This document shows, in pieces, positions 25,597 through 35,256 of a stretch of 64,000 nt of DNA (the stretch's first letter is position 1; each line of letters begins with the position of its first letter). The position numbers and the translations under genes were made by a program. The notes under the pieces are model-generated. The model ran no database searches. It saw only the letters and a list, made by a program, of their open reading frames with translations, and was not told the DNA's origin. Source of the DNA: WTFY01 sp965220875 (GTDB lineage Bacteria; Pseudomonadota; Gammaproteobacteria; UBA4575); the NCBI GenBank assembly GCA_965220875.1, contig OZ244849.1, forward strand, positions 1,054,001-1,118,000, given 5' to 3'.

Positions 25597-28497
25597 ATGT
25601 TTAGTTCTGATATGGCGTTCGCACCAAATTCAATGAAAAACGACGAGCTTACAGCTTATCAAAGCCAATTCTTCGCTTGGGAACTCACTCGGCAGGCTTC
25701 TGGCGACTCAATTGAATCTCTTGGCTCGACCCTGGTTGATGCCCAGGTTGATCTCAATCCGCATCAGGTCGAAGCGGCGCTCTTTGCCTGCAAGAATCCG
25801 CTGTCACGCGGGGTCATACTGGCGGACGAAGTCGGTTTGGGAAAAACCATTGAAGCCGGTCTTGTGCTATCCCAGCTCTGGGCCGAGCGTAAGCGGCGTA
25901 TTCTCATCGTCGTACCCGCAAGCCTGCGTAAGCAGTGGCATCAGGAACTGCTGGATAAATTCGCGCTGGATGCAGTCATTCTCGAGGCTAAGAGTTACAA
26001 CGAGCTCAAGAAGCAGGGCAAGGGAAATCCATTCCATACCCCTCAACTGGTCATCTGCTCGTATCAGTTCGCCAAGTCAAAAATTGACGATGTGCACGAG
26101 GTCTGTTGGGACCTGGTCGTTTATGATGAGGCCCACCGGCTGCGGAATGTCTATAAGAAAAGCAACGTCATCGCCAATGCACTGAAAGGGGGCCTGTCTC
26201 ACGTGCACTCGAAGGTGTTGCTCACGGCGACACCACTACAAAACTCGCTGCTTGAACTGTTCGGCCTTGTCAGCATCATCGACGAGCATGTGTTTGGCGA
26301 TCTAGACAGCTTCCGGCGGCAGTTTGCACGTCTGAACGACGATTCAGTGTTCCAGCAGCTGCGCAGCCGCATCGCCCCCCTGTGCAAACGCACCCTGCGC
26401 AGGCACGTAGCGCACACCATTGCCTATACCAAGCGCATTCCGCTCGTGGAACAGTTCACGCCGACGCAGGACGAGCAAAACCTTAGAGCCTTGGTGGCTG
26501 ACTACCTGCGCCGACCAGAGCTTAAAGCGCTGCCTAGCAGTCAAAGGCAGCTCATTTCCCTAGTGCTGTGGAAGTTGCTGGCATCGTCAACCTTCGCCAT
26601 CGGCGGGGCACTGGGCACCATGGCTGAGCGACTGGAGAAACTGCTGGCGCAAGCCGACTATGCAGAGTCCCTGATAGAGTCACTGGATCGGGATTACGAA
26701 ACCCTCGATGAAGATGAGGAGGAGTGGGAGGCAGAACTTGTCGACCAGCTCCTCGACGACAAAGACAAGGAAGCTATCCGCAAAGAGATCGCCGAGCTGC
26801 GCAGCTACGAGACGATGTCGAAGCAGATCCGCGATAACGCCAAGGGGAAAGCGCTACTCACAGCCTTGGATCGTGCCTTCAGGGAGTTGGAAACTCTGGG
26901 TGCCCCGGCAAAGGCGCTGATCTTCACCGAATCCCGTCGCACTCAGGACTATCTCCTTTCCCTGCTCAAGGACACCCAATACGGCGACAGCATTGTTCTG
27001 TTCAATGGCACCAATAACAGCAAGGAGGCCCAGCAGATCTACAAGGACTGGTTGGCAAAGCATGCTGGTTCAGATCGGGTAACCGGTTCCAGAACCGCTG
27101 ATAACCGTGCTGCGCTGGTGGAGCACTTCCGCAATAAGGGCAAGGTAATGATTGCCACCGAGGCAGGAGCGGAAGGTATCAACCTGCAGTTCTGTTCCCT
27201 AGTGATCAACTACGACCTGCCCTGGAATCCTCAGCGAGTGGAACAGCGCATTGGCCGTTGCCATCGCTATGGGCAAAAGTTTGACGTGGTAGTGGTCAAT
27301 TTTATTGATCTTAGCAATGAGGCAGACCGCCGTGTTTACGAATTGCTCGATCAGAAATTCCAGCTCTTCAACGGCGTCTTTGGTGCCTCGGATGAGGTGC
27401 TGGGGGCAATCGGCTCAGGCGTGGACTTCGAGCGTCGCATCGCCGAGATCTACCGGTCCTGTCGCAACCCCGAGACCATCAAGGAAAGCTTCGAACAACT
27501 TCAACTGGACCTGGCCCGCGAGATTAACGAGGCTATGGTCAAAACCCGTGATATCCTCTTCGAGCACTTCGATGACCAGGTGCTGGAGAAGTTGCGCATC
27601 GACAGTGAAGAGACCCGCAGCCGCTACGAGCAGTTGTTCATGATGCTGACGCGAACCGAACTCAACGGCAATGCCCGATTCGATGGCGACAATGGCTTCA
27701 CCCTTGAAAGTCTGCCGAATCCATCCCTGAGTGGAAAGGTTCCCCTGGGCCGCTACGAGTTGCCACGCCGCAGCGGCGATGCCCATCTCTATCGTCTTGG
27801 CCACCCCTTGGGCGAATACGTGCTGGAGCAGGCCAAGTCACACCAATTGCCACCGGCACGTCTGATCTTCGACTATGCCGCCTATACCGGGGGGCGCCTC
27901 AGTACTCTAGAGTCCTGGCGAGGTAAAAGCGGTTTGCTCAAGGCTGAACTGCTGACTATCGAATCCCTCGGAGGAATAGAGCAGCACCTTGTGGTCTCTG
28001 CCGTTACTCATTCGGGCGAGGCACTGCTTGAAGATGATCCGGAAAAGCTGCTGCGCCTGCCTGTACGGCAGCCAGTGGCATCCATCGAAAACACAGAGAT
28101 ATTGCAACTCGATAACAATCTGTCCGAACGCAAAAATCGTTTGGCCGAAAGCGTCAATCAGCGCAATCTCAGCTACTTCGAACAGGAGGTGCAAAAGCTC
28201 GATGCTTGGGCGGATGACCTCAAGGTTGGCCTGGAACAGGAGATCAAGGAGATCGACCGCGAGATCAAAGAGGTTCGTCGCACCGCCGCAACGGCACCCA
28301 CGCTAGAAGAAAAGCTCAGCTGGCAAAAGCAGCAACGCGAGCTGGAATACAAACGCAACAAGCTAAGGCGCGAGCTCTTTGATCGCCAGGATCAGGTGGA
28401 AGAAAAACGCAACGACCTGATCAGTGATCTGGAGCAACAGCTCACGCAGAAAGCTGAAGAAAAGCCACTGTTTGTTATTGAATGGGAGTTGGTTTGA
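25597..28497 (+). CDS. SNF2-type DEAD/DEAH helicase of defence operon
   Basis: A 966-residue superfamily 2 ATPase of the SNF2/RapA-like type found in restriction-like systems. Motif I is ADEVGLGKTIEAG near residue 80, Ia VVPASLRKQW, motif II VVYDEAHRLRN near 178, motif III LLTATPLQNS near 210, and motifs V-VI ATEAGAEGINLQ and WNPQRVEQRIGRCHRYGQ near 520-560. The last 130 residues are a charged coiled coil (EKRNDLISDLEQQLTQKAEE). Likely starts are 25597 (chosen), 25612 and 25633; the frame is open to 25519, overlapping the RHH gene. Its TGA overlaps the next ATG (TGATG). It probably translocates on DNA in the restriction complex; DISARM-type DrmD helicases are the nearest functional comparison I can offer. 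Confidence 0.88.
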   Translation: MFSSDMAFAPNSMKNDELTAYQSQFFAWELTRQASGDSIESLGSTLVDAQVDLNPHQVEAALFACKNPLSRGVILADEVGLGKTIEAGLVLSQLWAERKRRILIVVPASLRKQWHQELLDKFALDAVILEAKSYNELKKQGKGNPFHTPQLVICSYQFAKSKIDDVHEVCWDLVVYDEAHRLRNVYKKSNVIANALKGGLSHVHSKVLLTATPLQNSLLELFGLVSIIDEHVFGDLDSFRRQFARLNDDSVFQQLRSRIAPLCKRTLRRHVAHTIAYTKRIPLVEQFTPTQDEQNLRALVADYLRRPELKALPSSQRQLISLVLWKLLASSTFAIGGALGTMAERLEKLLAQADYAESLIESLDRDYETLDEDEEEWEAELVDQLLDDKDKEAIRKEIAELRSYETMSKQIRDNAKGKALLTALDRAFRELETLGAPAKALIFTESRRTQDYLLSLLKDTQYGDSIVLFNGTNNSKEAQQIYKDWLAKHAGSDRVTGSRTADNRAALVEHFRNKGKVMIATEAGAEGINLQFCSLVINYDLPWNPQRVEQRIGRCHRYGQKFDVVVVNFIDLSNEADRRVYELLDQKFQLFNGVFGASDEVLGAIGSGVDFERRIAEIYRSCRNPETIKESFEQLQLDLAREINEAMVKTRDILFEHFDDQVLEKLRIDSEETRSRYEQLFMMLTRTELNGNARFDGDNGFTLESLPNPSLSGKVPLGRYELPRRSGDAHLYRLGHPLGEYVLEQAKSHQLPPARLIFDYAAYTGGRLSTLESWRGKSGLLKAELLTIESLGGIEQHLVVSAVTHSGEALLEDDPEKLLRLPVRQPVASIENTEILQLDNNLSERKNRLAESVNQRNLSYFEQEVQKLDAWADDLKVGLEQEIKEIDREIKEVRRTAATAPTLEEKLSWQKQQRELEYKRNKLRRELFDRQDQVEEKRNDLISDLEQQLTQKAEEKPLFVIEWELV

Positions 28498-30218
28498 TGC
28501 CACCGCAGGAGCCGCCATTAGAACTGAGTTTATTAATCGGTCTGCTAGACAACACTTTTGGTCAGCTAATCGTGGGCACTGGCAATAGCGATGAGGCTAG
28601 AAGGAGCAATTTTCTGTCGAAGGCAGTTGCCGCGTTTGTGTTGCAACAGGAGGCTGGTTCGACACTTGAAGTCGTGGTTGCCGCGAGTATTGACGGTGGC
28701 GCTGACCACGGCATCGACTCCATAAATGTAGCGGCCGACGGAACATTGTGGCTGATTCAATCCAAATACATAGCAAGCGGCGTTGGTCAACCAGACTTGG
28801 GTGACGTATCGAAGTTCAAAGACGGTGTTGTCGATTTGCTTGCGGGAAAATATGACCGCTTCAATGAAGCACTGAATGCAAGAAGGGCGGAGATCGAGGC
28901 TTCTTTGGCAGAAGAACACCGGAACGTCAAAGTGGTTCTGGCTCATACGGGCGGGGCGATAGCGGAAGATCGCAGGAATATCTTTTCCGATCTGGAACAC
29001 GCCTATAACGCGACCGAACCCGGTTTCATCCGCTGTCACGCCTTCGGGCTATCTACCTTGCATGGATTGCAGCTCGACTCGCAAGCTTCTGAGCCAATTG
29101 ATGCCGTAGTGGAACTGGCGGATTTCGGTTACGTGAATAATCCGTATCGTGGATTCTATGGAAGGATGGCCGCGAAAAGCCTTGCTGAAATGGAGCAGCA
29201 ACATGGTGACCGGATCGTGGAAAAGAATATCCGCCGATTCAAGGGATCTACCGACGTAAACGCGGGGATGCTCAATACGCTTGGTGAAGAGGCGGAGCAC
29301 TTCTTTTATTTCAACAACGGCGTGACGTTCCTGTGCTCCAGCATTCAACAACTGCCGCCTATAACCCAGACAAGAGACAATGGGAGGTTCCGTGTTCGCG
29401 GTATATCCATCATCAACGGTGCTCAAACAGTGGGAACCATAGCGGAAAAAGAGGCTGCCTATTTTAAGCAGCACCCCGCAGAGGTGCTAGCGACCTTCAT
29501 AAGTCTCGATCGGGCGCCGGTCAATTTCGGTGCGCGTGTCACTCAATACCGTAACCGGCAGAATGCGGTCGATCTGGAAGATTTTGCTGCCCTTGATGAG
29601 AAGCAGGTGCAGTGGCGGCAGACGTTGGAGATGGCTGGCGTTAGCTATCTCTACAAACACGGGGAGGATGATCCACCGTTGTCGGAAACCGTGTTCAGTG
29701 TACGTGAGGCTGCCCCAGCACTGGCCTGCTGCGAAACAGCCAACCATTGGTCCGCCTACATCGTTGCTGCCAAAAAAGACCAGAAACGGCTGTTCAGACA
29801 GACTGACCTGGCTGTGGCAGGTGCTCCGCTTGATGACGCTTATGCCCGATTGTTCATAGATGCCTTGACCGCTAGAGAGCTTTGGCGCCTGGTGCAGATC
29901 AGCCGCCTAGTACAGAAGACGGTCACTCACCGAGCCAGAGGAGAAGCGGCAGGCGATGCCGAGATATTGCGCCAGGGCAAATGGCTGATCCTGCATGTGC
30001 TGCTATTCAAGACCCAGTTACGCTGGGGGACAGAATTGTCGTTGACCGAAGATGAAAGAAATCGGCTTTCGGTGGCTATCGATGCCATAGCCAATGAATT
30101 GATCAACGCGGTAAAGGCGAATATCTGGAATAAACAGCCGCGTGCAATATTTGAAAATCAGACCGATGTGCAAATGGTAAGAAATTTGATGTTGGCTGCG
30201 CTAACGCAGCCGCTCTAA
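28497..30218 (+). CDS. AIPR-family protein with PD-(D/E)xK-like N-terminus
   Basis: A 573-residue protein of the AIPR (abortive infection phage resistance) family. The core shows NIRRFKGSTDVNAGMLNTL, then FFYFNNGVTFLC near residue 275 and ISIINGAQTVGTI near 307. The N-terminal 110 residues contain GGADHGIDSIN followed by TLWLIQSKY, a nuclease-like D...QxK pattern (Gln in place of Glu). It starts at ATG 28497, overlapping the helicase stop as TGATG; an in-frame ATG at 28482 inside helicase is less likely. It is followed by a 167-bp spacer carrying a copy of the helicase 3' end, so it looks like a later insertion in the operon. A role in abortive infection or DNA cleavage is inferred. Confidence 0.85.
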   Translation: MPPQEPPLELSLLIGLLDNTFGQLIVGTGNSDEARRSNFLSKAVAAFVLQQEAGSTLEVVVAASIDGGADHGIDSINVAADGTLWLIQSKYIASGVGQPDLGDVSKFKDGVVDLLAGKYDRFNEALNARRAEIEASLAEEHRNVKVVLAHTGGAIAEDRRNIFSDLEHAYNATEPGFIRCHAFGLSTLHGLQLDSQASEPIDAVVELADFGYVNNPYRGFYGRMAAKSLAEMEQQHGDRIVEKNIRRFKGSTDVNAGMLNTLGEEAEHFFYFNNGVTFLCSSIQQLPPITQTRDNGRFRVRGISIINGAQTVGTIAEKEAAYFKQHPAEVLATFISLDRAPVNFGARVTQYRNRQNAVDLEDFAALDEKQVQWRQTLEMAGVSYLYKHGEDDPPLSETVFSVREAAPALACCETANHWSAYIVAAKKDQKRLFRQTDLAVAGAPLDDAYARLFIDALTARELWRLVQISRLVQKTVTHRARGEAAGDAEILRQGKWLILHVLLFKTQLRWGTELSLTEDERNRLSVAIDAIANELINAVKANIWNKQPRAIFENQTDVQMVRNLMLAALTQPL

Positions 30219-30306
30219 GTGTGCATTATGAGGAATAGACAACAAATGGCTCTGGCTTGGATCGGTAAGGCATAACATCCTATGCTGGATTACATGCACA
30301 TCATGT

Positions 30307-30388
30307 TGATCAGTAATCTGGAAAAACAGCTCACGCAGCAGATTGAAGAAAAACCACTATTTGTTATCGAATGGGAGTTAGTGTGATG
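30307..30388 (+). repeat. Diverged duplicate (fossil) of the helicase 3' end
   Basis: These 82 bases match 28418-28499 at 70 positions without gaps. In the helicase frame they encode LISNLEKQLTQQIEEKPLFV and the same last five residues (IEWELV end), then TGA overlapping the next ATG. No helicase-like sequence is seen further upstream. It is the severed end of a related but not identical helicase allele. Confidence 0.85.
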
Positions 30389-33300
30389 ACCAAGAGGGAA
30401 CTTGCCAGAGGGGCGATTTGGAGGCAATGGGACTTGCATGTGCATACACCTGCCTCATTTCATTGGTCTGGACAAAAGTTTGATGGTGATCTGTCATCCG
30501 ACCAGAATAAGAAATTGGTTGATGACATGATCGAGGCCATGAACCAGGCGAAACCTTCTGTATTTGCCATCATGGATTATTGGAGTTTTGACGGCTGGTT
30601 TGCACTTAAGCAGCGCCTTGCGGACGAAGATGCGCCGAAACTTACTAAAAAGGTATTTCCGGGTATTGAATTGCGGCTTTCTGCCCCGACCGATAAACGT
30701 CTTAATGCGCATGTCATTTTTTCAGATGAAATAGCTGATCAGCACCTAAAGGACTTTTTGTCGAATCTGAGGATAGAGAGGATAGATCGCGCAATTTCAA
30801 AAGACGCTCTGGTCGATCTCGCCCGTACCACGGCTCCTGACATGTTGAAGAAGAAGGGCCATAAAAAAGATGTGGTGGATAAGGATTTTGATGATGCTTT
30901 GCTAGCAGGCTTCAAGCTGGCGGAAATTAAAACCGAAAGTTATAAGCATGCAATCTCAAGCGTTCCTAATGAGATGGCGATTGGTTTTATGCCGTATGAC
31001 ACGACCGATGGCCTCGATGAAGTGAAATGGGAACAGCACTACTCGTATTTTCTTGGGCTATTCGAGTCGTCCCCGATTTTTGAATCGAGAAACCTTGAGC
31101 TTCGATCAGCATTCCTGTGTGAAACGACGGAGAAAAACCAAGAGTGGTTTAAAAATTTTAAGCATGGGCTAAAAAATATACCTAGGCTGGTGGTCTCTGG
31201 CAGTGATGCACACTGTTTTGTGGGTGTGCCTGGAGATAACGACAAGCGCGGCTACGGTGATTTTCCATCCGGCAAGAAAACCTGGTTAAAGGCTGACCCT
31301 TCGTTCCGTGGCCTTAAGCAGGTAGTTCTTGAGCCAGCAAAACGTTCTTTCATTGGTGAAAAGCCGCCCAAGCTTCAGGAAGTTGAATCTAATAAGACTT
31401 ACTACATTGAGTCTGTTGAAGTAGCCAAAACGGGAAGTAAAGCCGATGTGGGGCAATGGCTTGATGGTTGCGATATTCCACTGAACCCTGATCTTGTCGC
31501 CATCATAGGCAACAAGGGAAGTGGAAAGAGTGCGTTGGCGGATGTCATCGCTACACTTGGAAATTCCAGGCAGTCTAAGCATTTCAGTTTTCTCAAACGA
31601 GATCGTTTTTGGGGGAAGTCCGGTGAACCAGCATGCCACTTTACCGGCACTCTTACTTGGCGAGATGAAAGCACCGAAGCGCGATTGCTAAATGAACACC
31701 CCTCTGAAGAAAAGGCAGAATTGGTTCGCTATATCCCTCAGGGATATTTCGAAGAACTTTGTAATGAGCATGTGTCAGGCAAATCGAACGCATTTGAGAA
31801 AGAACTTCGGTCGGTGATCTTCTCGCATGCGAGTGAAGAAGTGAGATTGGGTGCCCTCGATTTCGACCAGTTGATTGATCAGCAGGAGCAGTCACTTAGA
31901 AATAGATTGGGCGAACACCGTAAAGAGCTGCGCTCCACGAATGCTTCAATCGTACGTATCGAGGAACAGCTTCAGCCAATAGAACTCAAAAAGCTCACAG
32001 ACTTGCTATTGCTGAAGACTAAGCAAATCGAGGAGCACAACAAGCTGAAACCTGAAGAGGTCGTTCCGCCTGCAGAAGCGTTAAGCCCGGAACAGCAGCA
32101 GGCTGCTGATGATTTAGCTGCAACGAATAAGCAGATAGGGATTATTAAAGAGCGAACTCAACAAATTGCCACTGAAACCACCGAGAACGCAAAGCGTCAA
32201 AAAGCGGTCGCGAACATTCGGGAGCAATTGAGACTGCTCAAGCGGGCGTTTGAAGATGCGCAGCAGAATGTTGCCGAAGACCTGAAGCTGATTGGTACGA
32301 CATGGTCAGAGCTTGCTGCTATTGAATTTAATGAAACTGTTCTCGATGCAAAATCAACGGAAATCACCGAAAAACAGGATAAAATACGGGCTGAATCCGA
32401 GACGCTTAAGAACGACTTGGCAGCTCAAGTCGAAAAGCAGCAGGGATTCGCAGCCAAGTTGAATGCGCCGCAGCAACAGTATGAAAGCTACCAGCAACGG
32501 CTCTCAGAATGGAACAAGAAGCTGGGTGACCTGTTGGGCACGCCAACCGAACCTGAGACAAAAGTGGGTCTTGAAACTCGCATAGCGCAAATCAGGGAAC
32601 TGCCAGATCAGCTCAAGAAGTTACAGGAAAAAAGATTACGTTTGTCCGGTGAAGTGTTCGACACGCTCAACACCCAGAGAATGGCGCGCGAGGAACTCTT
32701 TAAGCCCGTTCAGCAATTGATTCAAAATAATACTCTGATACGCGAGGATTACAGGCTGCAGTTTCAAGCGACTCTTGCTGCCTCAGCTGATGCAATCGCA
32801 GATCAGTTGTTTGGATTGATTAAGCAATTCTGGGGTGAATTCCGTGGACAGGATGGGGCTTTGTCTGCAATCAGAAAGTTGTTCGACAGTCATGATCTTA
32901 ACACCAGAGACGGGGCATTGGAGTTTATCTCCGCCTTGAATGAAAAGGTATCTGATGCAGCCAAGACGTCCGGTTCGGAAGTGGGAATCTTTAATCTTGT
33001 GAAAAAGGGCCAATCGGCAACATCGGTATATGATCTTATCTTTGGTCTTGGCTTTCTCGAACCAAGATATTCCCTGCAGTTCCAGGATGCCCAAATCGAG
33101 CAGCTTTCCCCGGGGCAACGTGGTGCATTGCTGTTGATTTTCTACCTGCTGGTTGATAAGGGGAAAACACCTATTATCCTGGATCAGCCAGAAGAAAATC
33201 TTGATAACGAAACAGTATATCGCTTGCTTGTGCCTGTTCTTTCCGAGGCCAAGAAGAAGCGGCAGATTTTTATGGTCACGCACAATCCAAATCTGGCGGT

Positions 33301-33469
33301 TGTGTGCGACGCGGAACAGATTATTCATGCGCAATTCGATCGGGCTGCGAATTTCACGATCAGTTATGAATCAGGCGCAATCGAAAACACTTCATTGAAT
33401 GGAGCCCTTGTTACCGTGCTGGAAGGTACAAAGCCAGCATTTGATAACCGATCTGGAAAATATCACTGA
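30386..33469 (+). CDS. PHP phosphoesterase-SMC/RecF-like ATPase fusion
   Basis: A 1027-residue two-domain protein. Residues 1-300 are a PHP phosphoesterase: WDLHVHTPAS (His18, His20) and VVSGSDAHCF near 273, metal-binding motifs. Residues 360-1027 are an ABC/SMC-type ATPase: Walker A AIIGNKGSGKSALAD near 375, long coiled coil (about 490-800), signature LSPGQRGALLLIF near 906, Walker B PIILDQPEENLD near 935 and H-loop VTHNPN near 965. Proteins of this architecture (TrlF-family or PHP-ATPase defence proteins) occur in anti-phage loci. ATG 30386 overlaps the fossil helicase stop as TGATG; its own TGA overlaps the Mod start in the same way. Base composition is lower in GC than helicase and Res. 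Confidence 0.9.
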   Translation: MTKRELARGAIWRQWDLHVHTPASFHWSGQKFDGDLSSDQNKKLVDDMIEAMNQAKPSVFAIMDYWSFDGWFALKQRLADEDAPKLTKKVFPGIELRLSAPTDKRLNAHVIFSDEIADQHLKDFLSNLRIERIDRAISKDALVDLARTTAPDMLKKKGHKKDVVDKDFDDALLAGFKLAEIKTESYKHAISSVPNEMAIGFMPYDTTDGLDEVKWEQHYSYFLGLFESSPIFESRNLELRSAFLCETTEKNQEWFKNFKHGLKNIPRLVVSGSDAHCFVGVPGDNDKRGYGDFPSGKKTWLKADPSFRGLKQVVLEPAKRSFIGEKPPKLQEVESNKTYYIESVEVAKTGSKADVGQWLDGCDIPLNPDLVAIIGNKGSGKSALADVIATLGNSRQSKHFSFLKRDRFWGKSGEPACHFTGTLTWRDESTEARLLNEHPSEEKAELVRYIPQGYFEELCNEHVSGKSNAFEKELRSVIFSHASEEVRLGALDFDQLIDQQEQSLRNRLGEHRKELRSTNASIVRIEEQLQPIELKKLTDLLLLKTKQIEEHNKLKPEEVVPPAEALSPEQQQAADDLAATNKQIGIIKERTQQIATETTENAKRQKAVANIREQLRLLKRAFEDAQQNVAEDLKLIGTTWSELAAIEFNETVLDAKSTEITEKQDKIRAESETLKNDLAAQVEKQQGFAAKLNAPQQQYESYQQRLSEWNKKLGDLLGTPTEPETKVGLETRIAQIRELPDQLKKLQEKRLRLSGEVFDTLNTQRMAREELFKPVQQLIQNNTLIREDYRLQFQATLAASADAIADQLFGLIKQFWGEFRGQDGALSAIRKLFDSHDLNTRDGALEFISALNEKVSDAAKTSGSEVGIFNLVKKGQSATSVYDLIFGLGFLEPRYSLQFQDAQIEQLSPGQRGALLLIFYLLVDKGKTPIILDQPEENLDNETVYRLLVPVLSEAKKKRQIFMVTHNPNLAVVCDAEQIIHAQFDRAANFTISYESGAIENTSLNGALVTVLEGTKPAFDNRSGKYH

Positions 33470-35256
33470 TGAGCCGTACCAAACAAAAACTTGAACTCAC
33501 CTGGATAGGCAAAGAAAAGCGCCCCAAGCTGGAGCCACGGATTCTGCTGGAAGATCCAGAGAAGTCCTACCACGCCAAGCAGCGGGTGACGGATAACGAC
33601 ATCTTCGACAACTGCCTGATCTTTGGTGACAACCTGTTGGCGCTGAAGGCATTGGAGCAGGATTTTGCAGGCAAAGTGAAGTGCATTTATATCGATCCTC
33701 CGTTTAATACGCAACAGGCATTCGAACACTATGACGATGGCCTTGAGCATTCCTTATGGTTGTCCCTTATTAGGGATCGCATGGAGCTTCTTAGAAAGCT
33801 ATTGTCCAACGATGGAACTTTATTTGTTCACATAGATGATAATGAGCTTGGGTATCTAATCACGGTCCTTGATGAATTATTTGGTAGGGGTAATAGAGTT
33901 TCCATTGTGACATTCAAGCAGGGTTCTGCGACAGGGCACAAAGCGATCAATCCCGGAGTTGTAACGACTTCTAACTTTCTGCTGATTTATGCAAAAGATA
34001 AGTCTGAATGGCGCCCTAATCGGGTCTATACGGCAATAGGCGAAAGAGACTCGAGATACAATCAATTTATTGAAAACTATGATGCCGGATATGAAAAATG
34101 GCAGTTCATAACTCTTTCGAAGGCATTTGCGCGCAGTATCGATTTACCGGAGCAAGGCCTAAAGAAAAAGCTGGGTGAAGACTATGATGAAAGGCTTCTT
34201 GCTTTCGTACTATCAAATGCAAAAAGAGTAGTTCAACTAGCGCGGCCAGATTATAACGCTGTAAGTACTGATGCTAGACAAATGATCGACAAGTCAAAAG
34301 AAAATACGGAAACCGTATATTTGCTTGAGCGTGAAAAGTATTCTGATATGTATTTTGTCAGAGGTAAGAGAGTTTTATTTTATGTAGATAAGCTCAAGCT
34401 GGTAGACGGTGAGTATATTGCAGGAGAACCTCTAACGTCGATTTGGGACGATATCCTATCGAATAATCTTCACAATGAGGGCGGAGTTAAGTTTCCCAAA
34501 GGCAAGAAACCAGAAGGGTTAATTAAGCGTTGCCTTGATTTGGCAACGATACCTGGTGATTTGGTGTTAGATTCATTTGCCGGCTCTGGAACTACTGGGG
34601 CGGTAGCCCATAAGATGGGCCGACGTTGGATGATGGTGGAATTGGGAGACCACTGCCATACGCATGTTATTCCCCGCATTAAAAATGTCATCGAAGGCGA
34701 TGATGCCAGTGGTATCACTAAAGCAGTAGATTGGAAAGGCGGCGGAGGCTTTCGCTATTACCGCTTAGCCCCCTCGCTGCTGGAGAAGGACAAGTGGGGC
34801 AACTGGGTGGTCAACCTGGAATACAACGCCGCCATGCTGACCGAGGCGCTGTGTAAGCTGGAAGGTTTCACTTACGCGCCGTCGGAGACTGTTTGGTGGC
34901 AGCAGGGGCATTCCACCGAGACTGATTTTATTTATGTCACCACGCAGAACCTGTCGGCCGATCAGTTCCAAGTTTTGTCCGAAGAGGTTGGTGAGGGCCG
35001 CAGCCTGCTGGTGCTGTGCAGCGCCTTCCGTGGGGTGAGCGCCACGAAGGCCGCAGAGCGCTGGCCGAATCTCACGATCAAGAAGATCCCCAAGGTGGTG
35101 CTGTCGCGCTGCGAGTGGGGCCATGACGATTACAGCCTGAACGTGCAGACTCTGCCCATGGCCGAGTCGGAGGCGGAACCGGTGGCGGAACCAAAGCAGA
35201 AAAACCAAAAGAAAACCGCCTCAAGACAGGCGACCTTGTTCGGGGAGGATGAGTGA
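33469..35256 (+). CDS. Type III-like adenine-specific DNA methyltransferase (Mod)
   Basis: A 595-residue beta-class N6-adenine methyltransferase. Catalytic motif IV is CIYIDPPFNTQ near residue 75, and the SAM motif I LDSFAGSGTTGAVAH comes later, near 368, the motif order of type III Mod subunits. The region between should hold the target-recognition domain. The C-terminal 160 residues (after GGGFRYYRL) resemble the tail of Mod proteins from such loci. Composition is striking: roughly 33720-34720 is AT-rich (60-base samples of 32-38% GC), whereas the last 500 bases are GC-rich (a 60-base sample of 68%). Start and stop are both TGATG junctions. It should protect host DNA from the Res protein. 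Confidence 0.93.
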   Translation: MSRTKQKLELTWIGKEKRPKLEPRILLEDPEKSYHAKQRVTDNDIFDNCLIFGDNLLALKALEQDFAGKVKCIYIDPPFNTQQAFEHYDDGLEHSLWLSLIRDRMELLRKLLSNDGTLFVHIDDNELGYLITVLDELFGRGNRVSIVTFKQGSATGHKAINPGVVTTSNFLLIYAKDKSEWRPNRVYTAIGERDSRYNQFIENYDAGYEKWQFITLSKAFARSIDLPEQGLKKKLGEDYDERLLAFVLSNAKRVVQLARPDYNAVSTDARQMIDKSKENTETVYLLEREKYSDMYFVRGKRVLFYVDKLKLVDGEYIAGEPLTSIWDDILSNNLHNEGGVKFPKGKKPEGLIKRCLDLATIPGDLVLDSFAGSGTTGAVAHKMGRRWMMVELGDHCHTHVIPRIKNVIEGDDASGITKAVDWKGGGGFRYYRLAPSLLEKDKWGNWVVNLEYNAAMLTEALCKLEGFTYAPSETVWWQQGHSTETDFIYVTTQNLSADQFQVLSEEVGEGRSLLVLCSAFRGVSATKAAERWPNLTIKKIPKVVLSRCEWGHDDYSLNVQTLPMAESEAEPVAEPKQKNQKKTASRQATLFGEDE

